DNA of 64,000 nucleotides from Callipepla californica brunnescens (GCA_023055505.1 JALIRH010000004.1:31873502-31937501), one strand, 5' to 3'; shown: positions 1 through 12,180, counted from the stretch's first letter. A program made the numbers and translations. Notes: a model not told the origin generated them from the letters alone.

Positions 1-1215
1 TGTGCCCAAATCAAATTGCCTTGTGAAATCCTATTCCAGTCCTTAAGACAAAACATGTAAATATTTGGGTCTCAGAACAATAAGGTTGGCAAAATATTCT
101 TGATTGGAGGGGAAGTGCTTCAATGTTATCTCCTCTCTGAGGTTCACTGGAGTGTCACTTTACACTGGCCTCGGGCTCTCATTGCATCTGGTAATATGGT
201 TTGGATTGATTGCTGTGCTGACGACTCATGAGGGTCTGAGCTGGGGCCTCCTGCTTCCCGTTGGGGGTCAGCATCTGAAAGGAGTAAGCCATAATGAGTC
301 ACTTTCATAGCAAACCTTGTCCTCATTGCTGCAGTCCTTGTGTCTTGGGAGGCACTAATGTCTTTGGGCAGTAATCCTAGCCCTAAACAAGGTTAGGTGC
401 AGGAAAACAAACACTCTAAACCACAAAGACCCCTTGCTGAAACTGTCTCTTCAAAGACTTAAGGTCTCTGGAGTCAGGAGAGATGAACCAAGCAATTCCA
501 CAGCATTTGTTTTAGCCTAGAATAGGCAGAGATCATTTACTTTTTATGTTCTCAGTTCTGATAAATATGAGCAGGGAGGGAGCAGGACTTACCTTCTTAA
601 AGACTGTGGCAGAGCTAGCAATTGGCATCATAGCATCTGGGAAGGGTTCTTTCATATTCATTCAATTCCCAAAGCCGAAGAGTGGGGTTTAGTGGTGTTG
701 TGCAAGCCCAACACCAGCCAGCACGATGACAAGGGTTAGAGTTGTTTACTTCTGTCATTTCTTGTATCTTTTCTTCTCTTGGCATTTTTTCCTGTTTCTT
801 CGTTCTTCTAGGGTCAGCCCAGATGCATCTGGATTTGCTTTCTGCAGTGCCCACACTTTTTATCAGCCATAGTGGCTCCAGAGATCCAGCAGAAGTATTT
901 GCAGCCTTATCAGGTCTAAGCAGGAAATATGCCATGCCACATCTTGCTTTTGTGCCTGGCGGTACAAGCTTTGTACACCTGTCCTGTTGAGTTTGGGGTC
1001 CAGGAGCAGTTCCTGTTTGATCTTTTGGCAGAGGCTTTAGGGCAATCATCAGCCATTTCATCTATGCTATTTAAAGGCTTTTTCATGATGCTGGAAGTTT
1101 GCCAGTTGGTAGTACAAGTTTGCAGCCCTGGGGATGGCACTGAGGTCTATTACAGAGTGAGGGAATGGCATTTTCTTGAACTCCCTGCTGACCACTGTTG
1201 CAATATGTTTTGCAG
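1..1215 (+). other. DLST intron sequence
   Basis: This is upstream of the first DLST exon in the window and ends in a pyrimidine-rich ATATGTTTTGCAG acceptor. I looked for the preceding DLST exon, expected to encode the helix before the Ser-Asn-Ile junction, and did not find it, so that exon lies outside. No repeat or RNA gene was recognised. Confidence 0.6.
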
Positions 1216-4200
1216 CAACATCCGGGAGATGAGAGCCGTACACAAGGATCCCTTCCTGAAAAAGCACAACCTAAAATTAGGTTTCATGTCAGCTTTTGTG
1301 AAAGCTTCAGCTTTCGCTCTGCAGGACCAGCCTGTTGTGAATGCAGGTGAGTGGTGACCCTTGCTGATGAGTTGCACTTCTTGGCAATGAATGTGGCAGA
1401 GTGGGCAAAAGCAGGCGGCCTGGTCCGAGGCAGGGCTATCGGTGTGGATAAGCAAGTCAAATACAAGGGGAAGAGAGGACAAAGTCCTTCAGGCTGCAGC
1501 TGATGTTGCTAATGCCACTTGCGTAGGTAGAGTGCATGTTGCCAAGCGTCCTATTAGCAAGGGGTTGCCAGGACTGGGGCTGGGACTGTGAGTGCTCGAT
1601 GTCTTAGCCCCAAGAAAGCTGAGGCTGCTGCTTGGTCTAGTTGCTGTAGGTGCAGTGCAGATCCTGGTGAGTGCCAGACGTGTCTGCTCAAACCCAGAAG
1701 AGGAGAATAGTCAAGGCAGTGTCTGAGTGGCACTGACCTCTGAGTACCATGGTTCCTTTCTGTATATCCTGATACTTCTCCTGCAGAAGCAGTGAGGTCT
1801 CACTTTCCATAGATGAGCAAGTTGTTATAATTTACGGCTATATTTGGCTTGCTGAGTTTTTGATCTTTGGGTACTGCATGTATAACATTGCTTTTTTTTT
1901 TTTTTTCTTTTAGTAATTGATGACACGACCAAAGAGATTGTGTACAGGGACTACGTGGACATCAGTGTAGCTGTAGCAACTCCCCGGGTAGGTACCTTCG
2001 GTGCTTTGGCCGTGGTTCCTGTAGCTTTGGGTCTGGGATGATTCTGCACTTTGAGCCAACGCAGCTTGCAGCAGGATCTTACTGATGGGACTGCTTATCT
2101 AGATGAGACATCTGATGTATTGTGGACTGCTGAGGTGGGTTTTGGGAGAAGGTGAAGGACGAAGAATTTTTTGCCACCGTGTTAAGACATGTAGTAACAA
2201 TACAGTTACTTCCAATAAAGATCTTGGTGGTGGTTGAGCAGGCACAAATTAGGGAGACCTCTTTTTCTTGCACTCCTGAGAATATAGTATAGATAATAAA
2301 AGCTTTGTATATTCTGAGTAACTCTGCTGTTTCGTCCCACCATTTCTGTAAATCATATTCCCACTCAAAAGAGATGTTCCTGCTGAAGGGAGAGCATGGG
2401 ATGGAAATGCATGCTGAATTAGGTATTTCAATTTTAAGACAGAGGTTTGACCTCAGGGCTGAAATTCTGTCATTGCTCGCAAAGCATAGGAGAGCTCCCA
2501 CATGAAGAGACTCTCTTCTTCTCAAGGAGAAAGAGATGGCAGCTGCCCAGTGCCTCACTCGCTACTGTGGATGTGGCCTGGAGATACTGACAGTCCTGGT
2601 TGATTTTATATGATGGGTTTATAGGCAAAGAAGATGTTTCATTCATTGTACATGGCCTCTGTGGGTGCCGTGCCAGGTTTCCTGGCAGGCTGGCAGAGCA
2701 TGAGGCAGCTGTGCCAACCACCTGCTGCGGGCTGAGCGGGAGGTAGGAGTGGTGCTGGGCTGGGGCCAGGCTCCTGCCCAATAGCAGTTCTCTGTCACTG
2801 CCATGGATTTGCTGATTGTGCGTTGTGCTTCTCCCTAGGGTCTTGTGGTCCCAGTCGTTAGGAATGTAGAAAATATGAACTTTGCTGACATAGAGCGAGC
2901 TATCTACGAGTTGGGGGAAAAGGTAAGAAAGGCTGGAGGTGTTTCTGAAAAAGATTGGGAGGGCGCTGGATAGGCGTGAATTGATTTGGTCCCTTTGCAG
3001 TGTCATCTGTGACCTCTGACACACTGAGATACGTTGTAGGGAGCACTCCAGTTACAGCTGTAGCTGTGCCCGTGCCTTACAGGACAGATCTGTCTACTTA
3101 CTGCCTTTCCGGAAGACTTCACGCTGTTACTAATGATGTGGTGTGTCTTCACCATTTCTTTTGGAGGCCAAGGCTGAACTGCCTTGGGATAAGAAGTCCC
3201 TCTTATCTGTTTCCTGCACAAGCAGGAGTTGGAGTCAGAGGCAAGAAAATCCTTCCCCAAAGGCAGCAAATATTCAAGTCTGAAAACAGAATGTGTTTTC
3301 AAGTAATTGATGCTGGTTTTCAGTTGAACAAATCAATTAAGTGAAGATCTGGCCGTCAGCATTTATTCCTGGAGAGGGTGAACATTCAGACCCTTGTCCA
3401 TTGCCTTTTGTGGTCCGAGTGGCTTTCTGAGACCTTACCTTTCTTCCAGGCACGGAAGAATGAGCTGGCTATTGAAGACATGGATGGTGGCACTTTCACA
3501 ATCAGCAATGGAGGAGTTTTTGGGTCACTCTTTGGGACACCTATTATTAACCCACCGCAGTCTGCTATCTTAGGCATGCATGCCATCTTTGACAGGCCTG
3601 TGGCTGTGGGAGGCAAGGTAGGTGGAGCCACACAGGCTTCAGTGAGCAGAGGGGAGGGCTCTGTGGGATGAAGATCATGCTTCCTATGCTGTTTCTAGGA
3701 GGGTGGTGTCGCCTTCTGAAGGACTTCACTGTGAAGAAGGAATAGGGACTGAAAAATGAAGGGCAACTTTGCTAGCACTGATTTGAGATGTGCAGAGGGC
3801 CTTGCCCTATCCATAACGGGGGACAGCTGAATAACCTGCTTGGGTGTGGAGAGGAAGGGGCTCCAAAGAGGGACCAAGTGTTGTGCAGTGCAGACCAAGC
3901 TAGTGCTGGTGCCTGGGTGAATGAGTGGCTGTGAATTCTGCCATGCAGTGGTCCAGGCCCCTGATTCAGGGTAGGAAAAAAACAGGTCTCCCTAGACTGA
4001 GTGGAGGGTGTCATACAGGCGGTAGGACTGAGCGTGCTAATACCCGTCTCATTCATTCCCTTCAGGTCGAGGTCCGCCCCATGATGTATGTGGCACTGAC
4101 CTACGATCACCGGCTGATTGACGGCAGAGAGGCAGTGACTTTCCTGCGCAAGATCAAGGCAGCGGTGGAGGATCCCCGCGTGCTGCTGCTCGACCTGTAG
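1216..4200 (+). CDS. DLST: DLST, dihydrolipoyllysine succinyltransferase (E2 of 2-oxoglutarate dehydrogenase), 3' part
   Basis: Five terminal coding exons are present: 1216-1346, 1914-1987, 2839-2922, 3450-3617 and 4066-4200 (TAG stop). They encode the last 196 residues, the inner catalytic domain of the E2 subunit. E2 transfers succinyl groups from lipoamide to CoA in the mitochondrial matrix as part of the TCA cycle. Exon phases join without remainder. The first exon opens with one base of a split serine codon, so the gene continues upstream of the window; the lipoyl and E1/E3-binding parts are not here. The acyltransferase signature DHRLIDG is at 4105-4125, with the catalytic His at 4108-4110 and Asp at 4120-4122. 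The core stretch [19 protein letters not shown] is intact in the fourth exon. The protein ends RVLLLDL, as I recall for the vertebrate family. I see no frameshift or loss. Confidence 0.97.
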
Positions 4201-5285
4201 AGCAGCCACACCCCCACACAACCCACCCAGGACAGAGACGCAGCACCAGCAGGGGCACAACACAGGGCATTCAGGAACTGGCTGGGGTCATTCCAGTCTC
4301 CCTCCCTCCCCTGAGATCAGAGATGTCCCAGAGGGAATTGGGAGGATAGCTCCTACCTCCTTTCCTGTTCTGTTTAATGGATGGTTCGGTCTCTCACTAG
4401 GATTGCCATGCAGTGGGCCAACCACTGAACGGCACTGCCTTTTTGGAGCCATCTGTGTGGCATCCTCTCCCTCACAGCACCAAATTCTCACCTCTAGCTT
4501 GTCCAATACCACTGGAAAATGCTTGCTGCTGCTGTGCTAGGGTACTCTTTCCTACCACTTCAAGGTGGGTTCAGCTTTATTTCCTAGCACTGAGGTTCTG
4601 GGAGGGGAGGGAGAGGAAAAGCTACTGTTCTGTCCCCATTTTGCTTGAAAATATTTCACGCTCATCTGTCTTGCAAGGGCAGCCTGGGTTTCCCAGGCCA
4701 ATTGCAGCAGTTTTTGTTCAGAGCAGGGCTGAGGTAGGTGTCGTGCCCCTGGCAGTGCCCTAATTACACTCCCTCCACGGACTGGAATGCAGTGTTTGCA
4801 TCTCCCCTGCTTTCCCTTGGAGATCATTAGTCTCTCTCTAGCCTGGCCACTGAGGCATGAATGTTCCTGGCCAGGTGGGCAGAGTCCACGATCTCTGTGG
4901 AGGTAGCACTGTTCCTGGGGATGGGAGGCCACCCTTTCACCATGACATGCCCAGCACTAGGGTAAGAAACAGCCCCCAGCAGCTGTCCTTGAATCACAGC
5001 AAACCAATGGGTGGGTCTGCGTGTGAGGGCTTGGCCTGCTGCCGGCGGACAGAGCTGGGGGGGCTGGTCTGCAAGTGTAATGTATATCCCAGCCCAAGGC
5101 TGCTGGTTTTGGGGGGAGGGGGGGAACAGTCCTTAATCTGATAGCGCACACATGTATTGGGGAGTGAGGGGGTTGCTAGTGCCTGCAGAGTCTATTACTC
5201 TTACCCTCTACACAGAACTTGTAACTAAAATATTTAACACAGCGGATTTTAAATGAAATAAAACTGGGCAACAACTGCACGGTGA
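4201..5285 (+). other. DLST: DLST 3' UTR
   Basis: About 1.1 kb of non-coding sequence runs from the DLST stop to the AATAAA signal at 5257-5262. It contains G-rich tracts at 5056-5062 and 5105-5124. The cleavage site is inferred, 15-25 bases past the signal. Confidence 0.75.
5257..5262 (+). terminator. DLST: DLST poly(A) signal
   Basis: A canonical AATAAA lies in an A/T-rich context about 1.06 kb past the DLST stop. It is the first such hexamer seen on the plus strand after the stop. Confidence 0.75.
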
Positions 5286-6814
5286 GCTGTGTTTGGGGAG
5301 GTCGTTCCTGAGCGAGGCCTCTGTAGCATGGCACGAGCAGCCTGTCATCTGAGAATGAGAGAAAGGGGCCTGGAGCTGGATCTTTCCCCGCTGATAGTAA
5401 ATGGAGGTTTCTCTGGCTCTGAACTCTCCTGTTCTCAAATCCTCTGGCACAGAACTGTCCCTTTCCAGAAAAAAGTTAGGCTCTGGGTCTGGAAAGCATC
5501 CTATTCCTGATCGATGGCAAAAAAAAAAAAAAAAAAAAAAAAGCGTTTTCTGAGTGGTGTGATGGCTGAGAGGGAGAACTGGGACAAGTGCTCAAAGTAT
5601 GACTCCGGAGCCAGGTCAGTTTTTCCATGATACAGCAGGGGTTGTAAATCGTGAAAGTGAGAAAAAGGATATTAAGGGTTGCAGAGAGATAAAGGAGGCA
5701 AGAAGTGTAAAGCGAAAGCTGTCTCTCATCAGGGATACTGAAAGCATTTCTCCAAGGAGCTGCCCCTGTTGGAGCATTAAGAAACAGTTCCTGGATTGTG
5801 GTAGGGTTTTCCCATCTCTGACATAAGCTTCAGAGAATGGCTTGCCCTTTCCAGCCATGAGTAAAGGCGGCCTCATGTAAGAGGAAACTATTGCACCCAC
5901 AGCTGCGATGCTGAGAGGATTTTCTAGTACTTGTTCCTGGCAGCTAAGAAATAGATGTGTGGCTTCAGCCATCCTTTGTGCCTGACTGAGATGGAAGGTT
6001 AGGAGGGGAGGGAAAGGGGGGAAAAAAGAAATGAACCTTATGCTATGAAAAGAGCAGTGTGTCTGGCTGCTGTTGCAAAAATAGATGGAGAGATGGTTCT
6101 GATTATAAAAAAATGCTGCTGATACCCAGCACCCATGCATCTTTAGAATACAGCGGGCCCTCCATGCCTGTGTACACGAGGCTGGAGAGCAATGCCTGCA
6201 TTTTGTCTGGAGCTGCAATAAATGAGGCCTTTGAACCACGCGGGCTCTTACACCGCTCCAGCAGGGCAACCTGGTTGATTTAGTCTGCCTTGCTGCAGCA
6301 TGCTGTAGGAGGCTTAAGCAGCTGTTGTGCTTGGAGCCTTGTTTTCTGTGACCCTGCTGGGTGACAGCAAGGGTGCAGCATGGCAAGGGTGCCAGGCTGT
6401 GCTGGTCCTGCTGAACCCTGCTGCATCGCAGCTCCAGCCGTGGTGCTGCAGCAGGAGCACAGCTTCTCCCAGGCTCTGCTTCCCTCTGCTGGCTGAGCCC
6501 TGCTGCTGCCCGGGAGCCAAGATGAGAGAGGCTGGGCAAGGAGCTGTTGCCCCTGGAGGCAGCCAGAGTTGGAACCAGCAGCAACACCAGTGCTTCGCTA
6601 CTGCCAGGAGCTCATTAGTACTGGGAAAGCTCGGGCAATGGGAGCTTACCGGGAAAGGAGGATCAGAAGTACGCTACCTATGATGCTAGATACTCCTTCA
6701 GCCTAGAGCTGCTTTGATGCACAACAAATCAAGCTATGCTAATTCTCATCAGTCATCATAAAATCATAGAACAGTTTGGGTTGATCATTGACTCAGAAAC
6801 AGAAGGACACTTCT
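5286..6814. other. DLST-RPS6KL1 intergenic spacer (tail to tail)
   Basis: The 1.5-kb gap separates two convergent genes. It holds a run of 24 A residues at 5519-5542, and a scrap at about 6758-6782 resembling the AATCATAGAA..GTTTGGGTTG tail of a minus-strand CR1 element. The minus strand carries a 323-codon open frame (5616-6587) that I cannot assign. No tRNA or other RNA gene was recognised. Confidence 0.6.
5519..5542. repeat. Poly(A) tract
   Basis: There are 24 consecutive A residues downstream of the DLST poly(A) site. I found no convincing retrotransposed sequence directly 5' of it, so it may be a simple mononucleotide repeat rather than a retroposon tail. Confidence 0.9.
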
Positions 6815-6832
6815 GCAAGCAGTCACATCTGG

Positions 6833-6838
6833 TTTATT
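6833..6838 (-). terminator. RPS6KL1: RPS6KL1 poly(A) signal
   Basis: TTTATT on the plus strand is AATAAA on the minus strand, about 510 bases past the RPS6KL1 stop. The 3' UTR would then run from 7344 down to about 6815. Confidence 0.7.
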
Positions 6839-7344
6839 CTTTTCACAGAGCTGGGAATAGAAGAGCCAGGGGCTCCATCCCATCCCTGACCTGCAGCAGC
6901 CATTGCCACACACATGCAGCTGGTGAATGGCACAGAGTGCAGGCTCAGGTACCAGCCAGCAGAGGCCCAGGGAAACACAACTGGAAGCCACAAAAAATAA
7001 CAGAGGACATCAACTGTGGTAGCAGCAGAGATAAAAATAGAGGGAAGAGGCCCCACGGCACCATGTTAAGTAGTGGGCCATTGCCTCTCCATGGCAGCCA
7101 GGAAGGGTGGTACAGAGGAAGTTCAGGGTATAGGCTCCCATCCCACCAGGGGCTGTAATGGAAGAACCCTCAGCTTCCCCTTGAAGATGCAAGCAAGCGT
7201 AAGCAGCAACAAAAGAAGATATGAGGCTGCAAAACCTCATGCACGCCCTCTCCCTTTGCAAGCAGACCTCCCCCCACTGCAGGCAGAGGCGCCAAGTGGG
7301 ATCACAGGTTTTGGGTGGGATGCAGCCCCTGGAGCTCCCCCTGC

Positions 7345-10300
7345 TCAGCCCACCAGCTTGCTCCAGGGGACAGTGCTGAAGAAAGAGTGGGACTTGAGCT
7401 TGGCGATTCCACCTCCTCCTGCACCCAAACGCCGTTTGGGGTTGTGCTGCAGGAGCTGCAGAGAAACATGGGACAGAAGTTGGGAGCTCTGGGAAAGCTG
7501 CCTAGGCATGACTTGGGCCAGCCTCAACCCTGGTCCTCCCTCCCCATGCTCCCCAGTCCGTACCTGAGTGAGTAGTGATGTGGCTGCCACGCTGAGACCC
7601 TCGGGCAGAAGCAGCTGGGTGTGAGGGTAGATCCCTGTTGGGTGGCTTTGAGACAGCGGCTGTAGAAGGCAGAGGGTGATAGTGAGCAGTGGCACTGAGC
7701 CTTCCGTACCACCCAGCCCCATCCCAACGTGGCAGGTTAAAATCCAAGGCTCCAGACTTGCAGGGCACTAGGAACCACACTCCAGCAGCAGTACAGCATG
7801 GAGCCAGTGCTGGAATGCAGCCCCTTTTCAGACAGGAGTTCTTGCTTTGCGGTGTCCCCTCTCTGCCCCCATTCCAGTGCTGCACAGCCCCGCTGCTTCT
7901 TACCACTCCAGTCAGCAGCTCATACAGCAGTGACCCAAAGCTCCAGCAGTCAGCTGCTTCAGTTGGCTCCGTGATACCCCCCACTTCTGCAGAAAGAACC
8001 AGCGAGGGACTTGGGCAGGCAGCAGGGAGCCTGGGCACCAGCCCGGAGACTGTTACATGGTCAGTGGCATTGGGCAGAGGATGTGAGCCTTACCTGGGGC
8101 ACTGTACAGCTGCTCCACTGCTTGGCTGCAGCACTGTGGCTCTACCTCTGTCCACTGGCCAAAGAAGGTGAGACGGACATGACCTGAAGGCCAGCACCAA
8201 AGAAGTTAGGACAAGGTTAGCACAAAACCAAGGCCACTCAGGCAATTAGCCCTTAACTAGGGACAGCTGGGACACATGGCCCCTGCTGTGCCCTGAGTGC
8301 TGGGGCACTGAGCATCTGCTGAGAGAAGGCTGCTTAGACCAAGTCAGTCCATGAACCTCAGTGCACGCAGTAGTGAGGAGAACAGCAGAAGAGGAAGGCT
8401 GGCTTTCCCCTTGCAAAATCCTGATTCTTGTTCCTAAGCATTCTGTAGCATTCCAGTTTGTCTCAAACTTTACCAGCTGCCTAGGCTTGAAGCATTGGGC
8501 AGGCTCAAGGAGACCCCAGGAGCACAAGTACAACCTGAGCAGGTGAAAGGGTAGCTCCAACAACCTCGAATACAGCTCAGCTGCTCCCAGCTTCCCTGTG
8601 CCAGGATTTCCCAGGCAGACAGGTCTACACAGGAGCAGAAGCAGCATATTCCTGTGGCCACACTCCCTCCAGAGACAGCTCTTGTAATAACCTCTTGGAA
8701 ATCTCAGATCGCGCTTTCAGGCTCAGACGCAGCCAAACCTCCCCAGCTTCCCACCACAGCAGGCTCAGGAAGCCCCAGACTCCTGGCAATGGGGTGAGCA
8801 GCCATCTGCCAGCCCAGGGGCCAGCCTGCACCTACCGGCTGTATCCAGCAGCAGGTTCCTGGGATTGAGGTCCCGGCACAACACGCCCTGTTGGTGAAGC
8901 CCCTCTAAGGCCAAGAGGATTTCTGCGGCCCAAAGCTGCACCTGCTCCTCCTTCACAGCCCAGGCCTTGTGTCCGTGCCCCCAGGAGGCCGGAGTCCTGC
9001 GGAGTCTCGATGTGGCACGAGCACGAGGCAGACTGGTGGTCTGTCCACTGAGGGCCCTGGGCTCATGTTGGGGAGCCGTTTTTGCAAACACGCAGCCCCT
9101 GGCCTCACCAGCAGTCACAGAGTTCCAGGTGTGGAAGACCAGACCCTGCTCACAGCGGTTGGGACTGAGAGTGGATGCAGCTTGGTCAGCGGAGCCCTGG
9201 CTGCTCCCTTGGGCACCGTCCTCGCTGTTCTCTCCCACATGGCCCTGAATGGCTTGGGTGGCTGTGGTACACGGGGAACTGGAGCTGGAGGAAGGGCCTT
9301 GCTGAGTGCAGTACTTGGCACGCAGGTGGGACCACAGTGTCTCCCCTGCAAAGCAGAGAGAAAGAAGTGATGGGGCACAAAGCACAACAGGTACCACACA
9401 CCGTGCTCCCTGCCTCTCATATCCCATCCACCATCCCCACTTCTTTGGTCTGATCTCGGAACCCAAAGCCTCTTCATTTGTAACCACGTGTCCTTCTGAG
9501 AAAGACAGTACCAGCAGATAAAGCAGTCCTAACCCACAGAGACACATATGATGCACTAAGGCCAGGGAAGGAGCAGGAGGCAGTGCTGCACCCACCCTGC
9601 ACGTGCTCCAGGTGCAGGAAGATGGAGTCTTCACTCGTGTAGTAGCACAGCAGCTTCACCATAAAGGGGACACCATGTGGGATGATGGTCTGGCGCTCAC
9701 GGGTCTCCACGAAGGACTTGGGGAGGCTCTGAGGAGGTACAGGGAGGGTCAGTGGGGGTTACAGCATGGAACAGGTATGAGCTCCCCAGGCCCCGGCAGG
9801 GCAGAAGCCAGCCAAGAGGGCTGGCCGTGGTTGCATGCTGCAGTCCTTTATTTTTAGGGGATGGGAACACTGGGCGTGTTCCAAGGGTGCTAGAAGCGCC
9901 CACCACCAGCACTGAGCTCACCGTGCATGTGACCCACCACTGCTTTCAGGGCTGACTCTAAACGTAGGGTGAGGCCTGAGCCGCCATCGCGGGGCTGAAG
10001 CCCAGCAGAGAAGCAGATGAAGAGAACAGAACCTCCTCCTTCCCGCTCACAGCAAGTGGCTGAGAGGGGCGCGGGGACAACCGCGGATCAGGGAGGCTCT
10101 AGAGGAGGCCCCCTGAGCCACAATTTACTGACAAAGGATTAGCACCGACCGCTCGGCACTACGTGCTTCAACCCAGGGCCGCCACGGGACGGAGGCGGAC
10201 GAGGCCCGGAGCCGCTACCCACCTTCAGGACGAAGGTCCCGCCGGTGCCCGGGTCCTGCAGCACCTGCACCTGCGGGCAGCGCGCGGCGCCGATCAGACG

Positions 10301-10928
10301 CGGGGCCGGCGCTCGGCAGCGCCACGTGGGCCCGCCGGGCAGCCCCGCCCCCACCCCCCGCGCTCCGGCCGCACCTTATCGATCAGCGCCAGCACCCGGC
10401 ACCGCCGCAGGTCGTCCACCGCCGAGCGCAGCGTCCTGACGGGCCGCAGGCGGAGGCTGCTGTACCCCTGCGGGCGGGGACAGCGGGGATCAGGGAGCAT
10501 CGCCCGCACGGGGACGAGGGCGCGAGCGCGTCGCCCCGGGTCTCACCGTGCCGCCGGGGCTGCCGTCGCCCAGCGCCCGCTGCAGGTGGCAGGTGAAGAT
10601 CTCCTCGGCGCGCCGCAGGTACTGCGTGATCTTCCGCTTCACGGCCTCGCGCCGCTCCCGGTTGGGCTCCACTGAGGACGGAGGACGGCGTGAGGGGACG
10701 GGGGCGGAAGGCGGCGCTGCCCGGACCCTCCGGACCCCGCACCGCCCGCGCACCTTGCACGCCGCGCAGCAGCACGTCCACGCCGTTCTGGTAGTGGTTG
10801 AAGGCCTCCTCGTAGTCCTCGCTGACGTCCCGCTCCAGCGCCAGCCGCAGCTGCCGCGCCGCCTCCACCAGGTAGTCCCGGCCCGGCCGGCTCATGGGGC
10901 CGGGGGCCGCGGCGCGGCGCTCGGGCAT
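7345..10928 (-). CDS. RPS6KL1: RPS6KL1, ribosomal protein S6 kinase-like 1 (MIT domain plus probable pseudokinase)
   Basis: Ten exons in transcript order: 10754-10928, 10547-10671, 10375-10467, 10223-10270, 9596-9728, 8836-9345, 8094-8183, 7904-7986, 7564-7659 and 7345-7455 (TGA at 7345-7347). They give 487 residues; the human protein is somewhat longer. Residues about 16-95 form an MIT-type helical module beginning [19 protein letters not shown]. The kinase-like domain follows, with the ATP-site Lys in TFVLK (residue 147), CRDLNPRN in place of HRD, and FFG in place of DFG, so the metal-binding Asp is missing. The 510-nt exon carries a low-complexity insert of roughly 120 residues (residues 200-320) between the two lobes. 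The domain ends WSKLVG. The start is uncertain: Met at 10928 or Met at 10895, directly before the conserved block. Introns are very short (down to 108 bases). Confidence 0.93.
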
Positions 10929-11090
10929 CCCCCCCGCCCCGCCCCGCCCCGCCCCGCCCGGCTGCGCGCGGCCGCCTGGGGACCGGCGCGCGGCAGGAGC
11001 GCGCCCGGCGGCAGCCCCGCCCGCCCATTGGCCGCGGGTGAGATCATCGCGGCGCGGAGGCGCGCGCGTGGGGGTTCCCGCCGTTAGGGT
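10880..11090 (-). promoter_or_regulatory. RPS6KL1: CpG-rich promoter region of RPS6KL1
   Basis: Very GC- and CpG-rich DNA surrounds the start codon, with tandem CCCCGCCCCG (SP/KLF-type) units at about 10930-10960 and CCCATTGGCC at about 11025-11034, an inverted CCAAT box suiting minus-strand transcription. No TATA box is evident. The exact transcription start is not determined. Confidence 0.6.
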
Positions 11091-12180
11091 TTTTATAACC
11101 CCAATAACCATACCTGATAGGCTTTGCAATGAATTAACAGTCTTGTTTTGACCTAGTTTCCCTCTCAGAGGTCGTCACGCTACCACGGTGGAAGTTTTAC
11201 CGTTACGAACGGCTCAGGCCATCGGGGCCGTCCCTCAGCGCTGCCTGTGGCTCCTGCTGCTCGCAGCCCCTCCTGCCCAGCTGAAGGGGCACGCAGCGCA
11301 GCGAGCTGCCCACACCACGGCCCCACCCAGCACGGGAAGGCCTGGGCCCCCACCTAGGTCTGAGAAGACCAGCTGGGGCTGCAAACGCTACTCCAAACTC
11401 ATGCTGCGGCCCTCTCTGGTTACCCAGCGCTGGATAAGCCACGTCTCTCCTCAGCTGAGGGCAGCAGCTGAGCCATCACAGCCCTGCTTCAGCTCTGCAG
11501 AAATACAGCCCAGCTGTGGCTTTTCAGGGGGTGCCAGAAGCCAAGGCCCAGAGTCAGTCATGAAGAGGTTGGCTGGATGCAGGGTTGGACCTAGGGACCT
11601 CTATGCCATTGGTTCCCCACTTTGTCCGTAGGGTCTGGGCACCGCTGGAGGGTACAGAAGAGCACAGAATGCACGTAGCAGGCAGATCCAGCACTGGGAA
11701 GTGGAATGAAAGAGCCCCAGGGGCAGTGCTTGAGGTGAGCAGGAACCAGGGCTCAAGCTGGCCCTGGGCCTGGCTGAGCTGCAGTGGCCATCATGGCCCT
11801 AGGGAGAAGCCCCCAGCCCTTTCTTCACTACTGGGGCAAGCAGAAAATGAGAGCCTGTAGCTCCTCAGACACGGGAATACAGCCCCCTGCCCATCCCAGG
11901 GTGTTCCCAATAACAGGTGGTGTCACTGTGGCAGCTGAACGGGGCACATTTCCAACATAAGAAAGCCCGTGGGCAGCTCGCCCCCAGCATCAGCCCCACC
12001 AGGGCCAAGGGACTCCTGCAGGACAGCGATATGAGACAAGCCCTCAACAAAACAGAGGGTGGCAGAGCAGGACCACACCAGGGGTGGAACAAGTGCTGCA
12101 AGAGCTGAGACCACCAGCCTGCCTCCAGCCTTGTCCCTCCAGCTGCTGCAAAGGAGAGGAGCGCTCACCCACGCAGCTCT
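11091..12180. other. RPS6KL1-PGF intergenic spacer
   Basis: This 1.1-kb gap lies between the RPS6KL1 promoter and the PGF poly(A) site. No gene, repeat or RNA was recognised. Open frames here are short and lack splice or homology support. Confidence 0.55.

Noticed and set aside
217..235. Possible upstream DLST exon (text reading like VLTT)
   Set aside because: Only four residues match the expected exon, and the flanking sequence fits neither protein nor splice sites.
615..1061. 148-codon minus-strand frame in the DLST intron
   Set aside because: There are no recognisable domain, paired splice sites or start context; it is compatible with chance. I also checked it as a retroelement remnant and saw no match.
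10383..11129. 248-codon frame as the full RPS6KL1 N-terminus
   Set aside because: The lower part crosses an intron, and the upper part is Arg/Ala/Gly-rich GC sequence without homology. Only the segment after 10928 or 10895 is supported.
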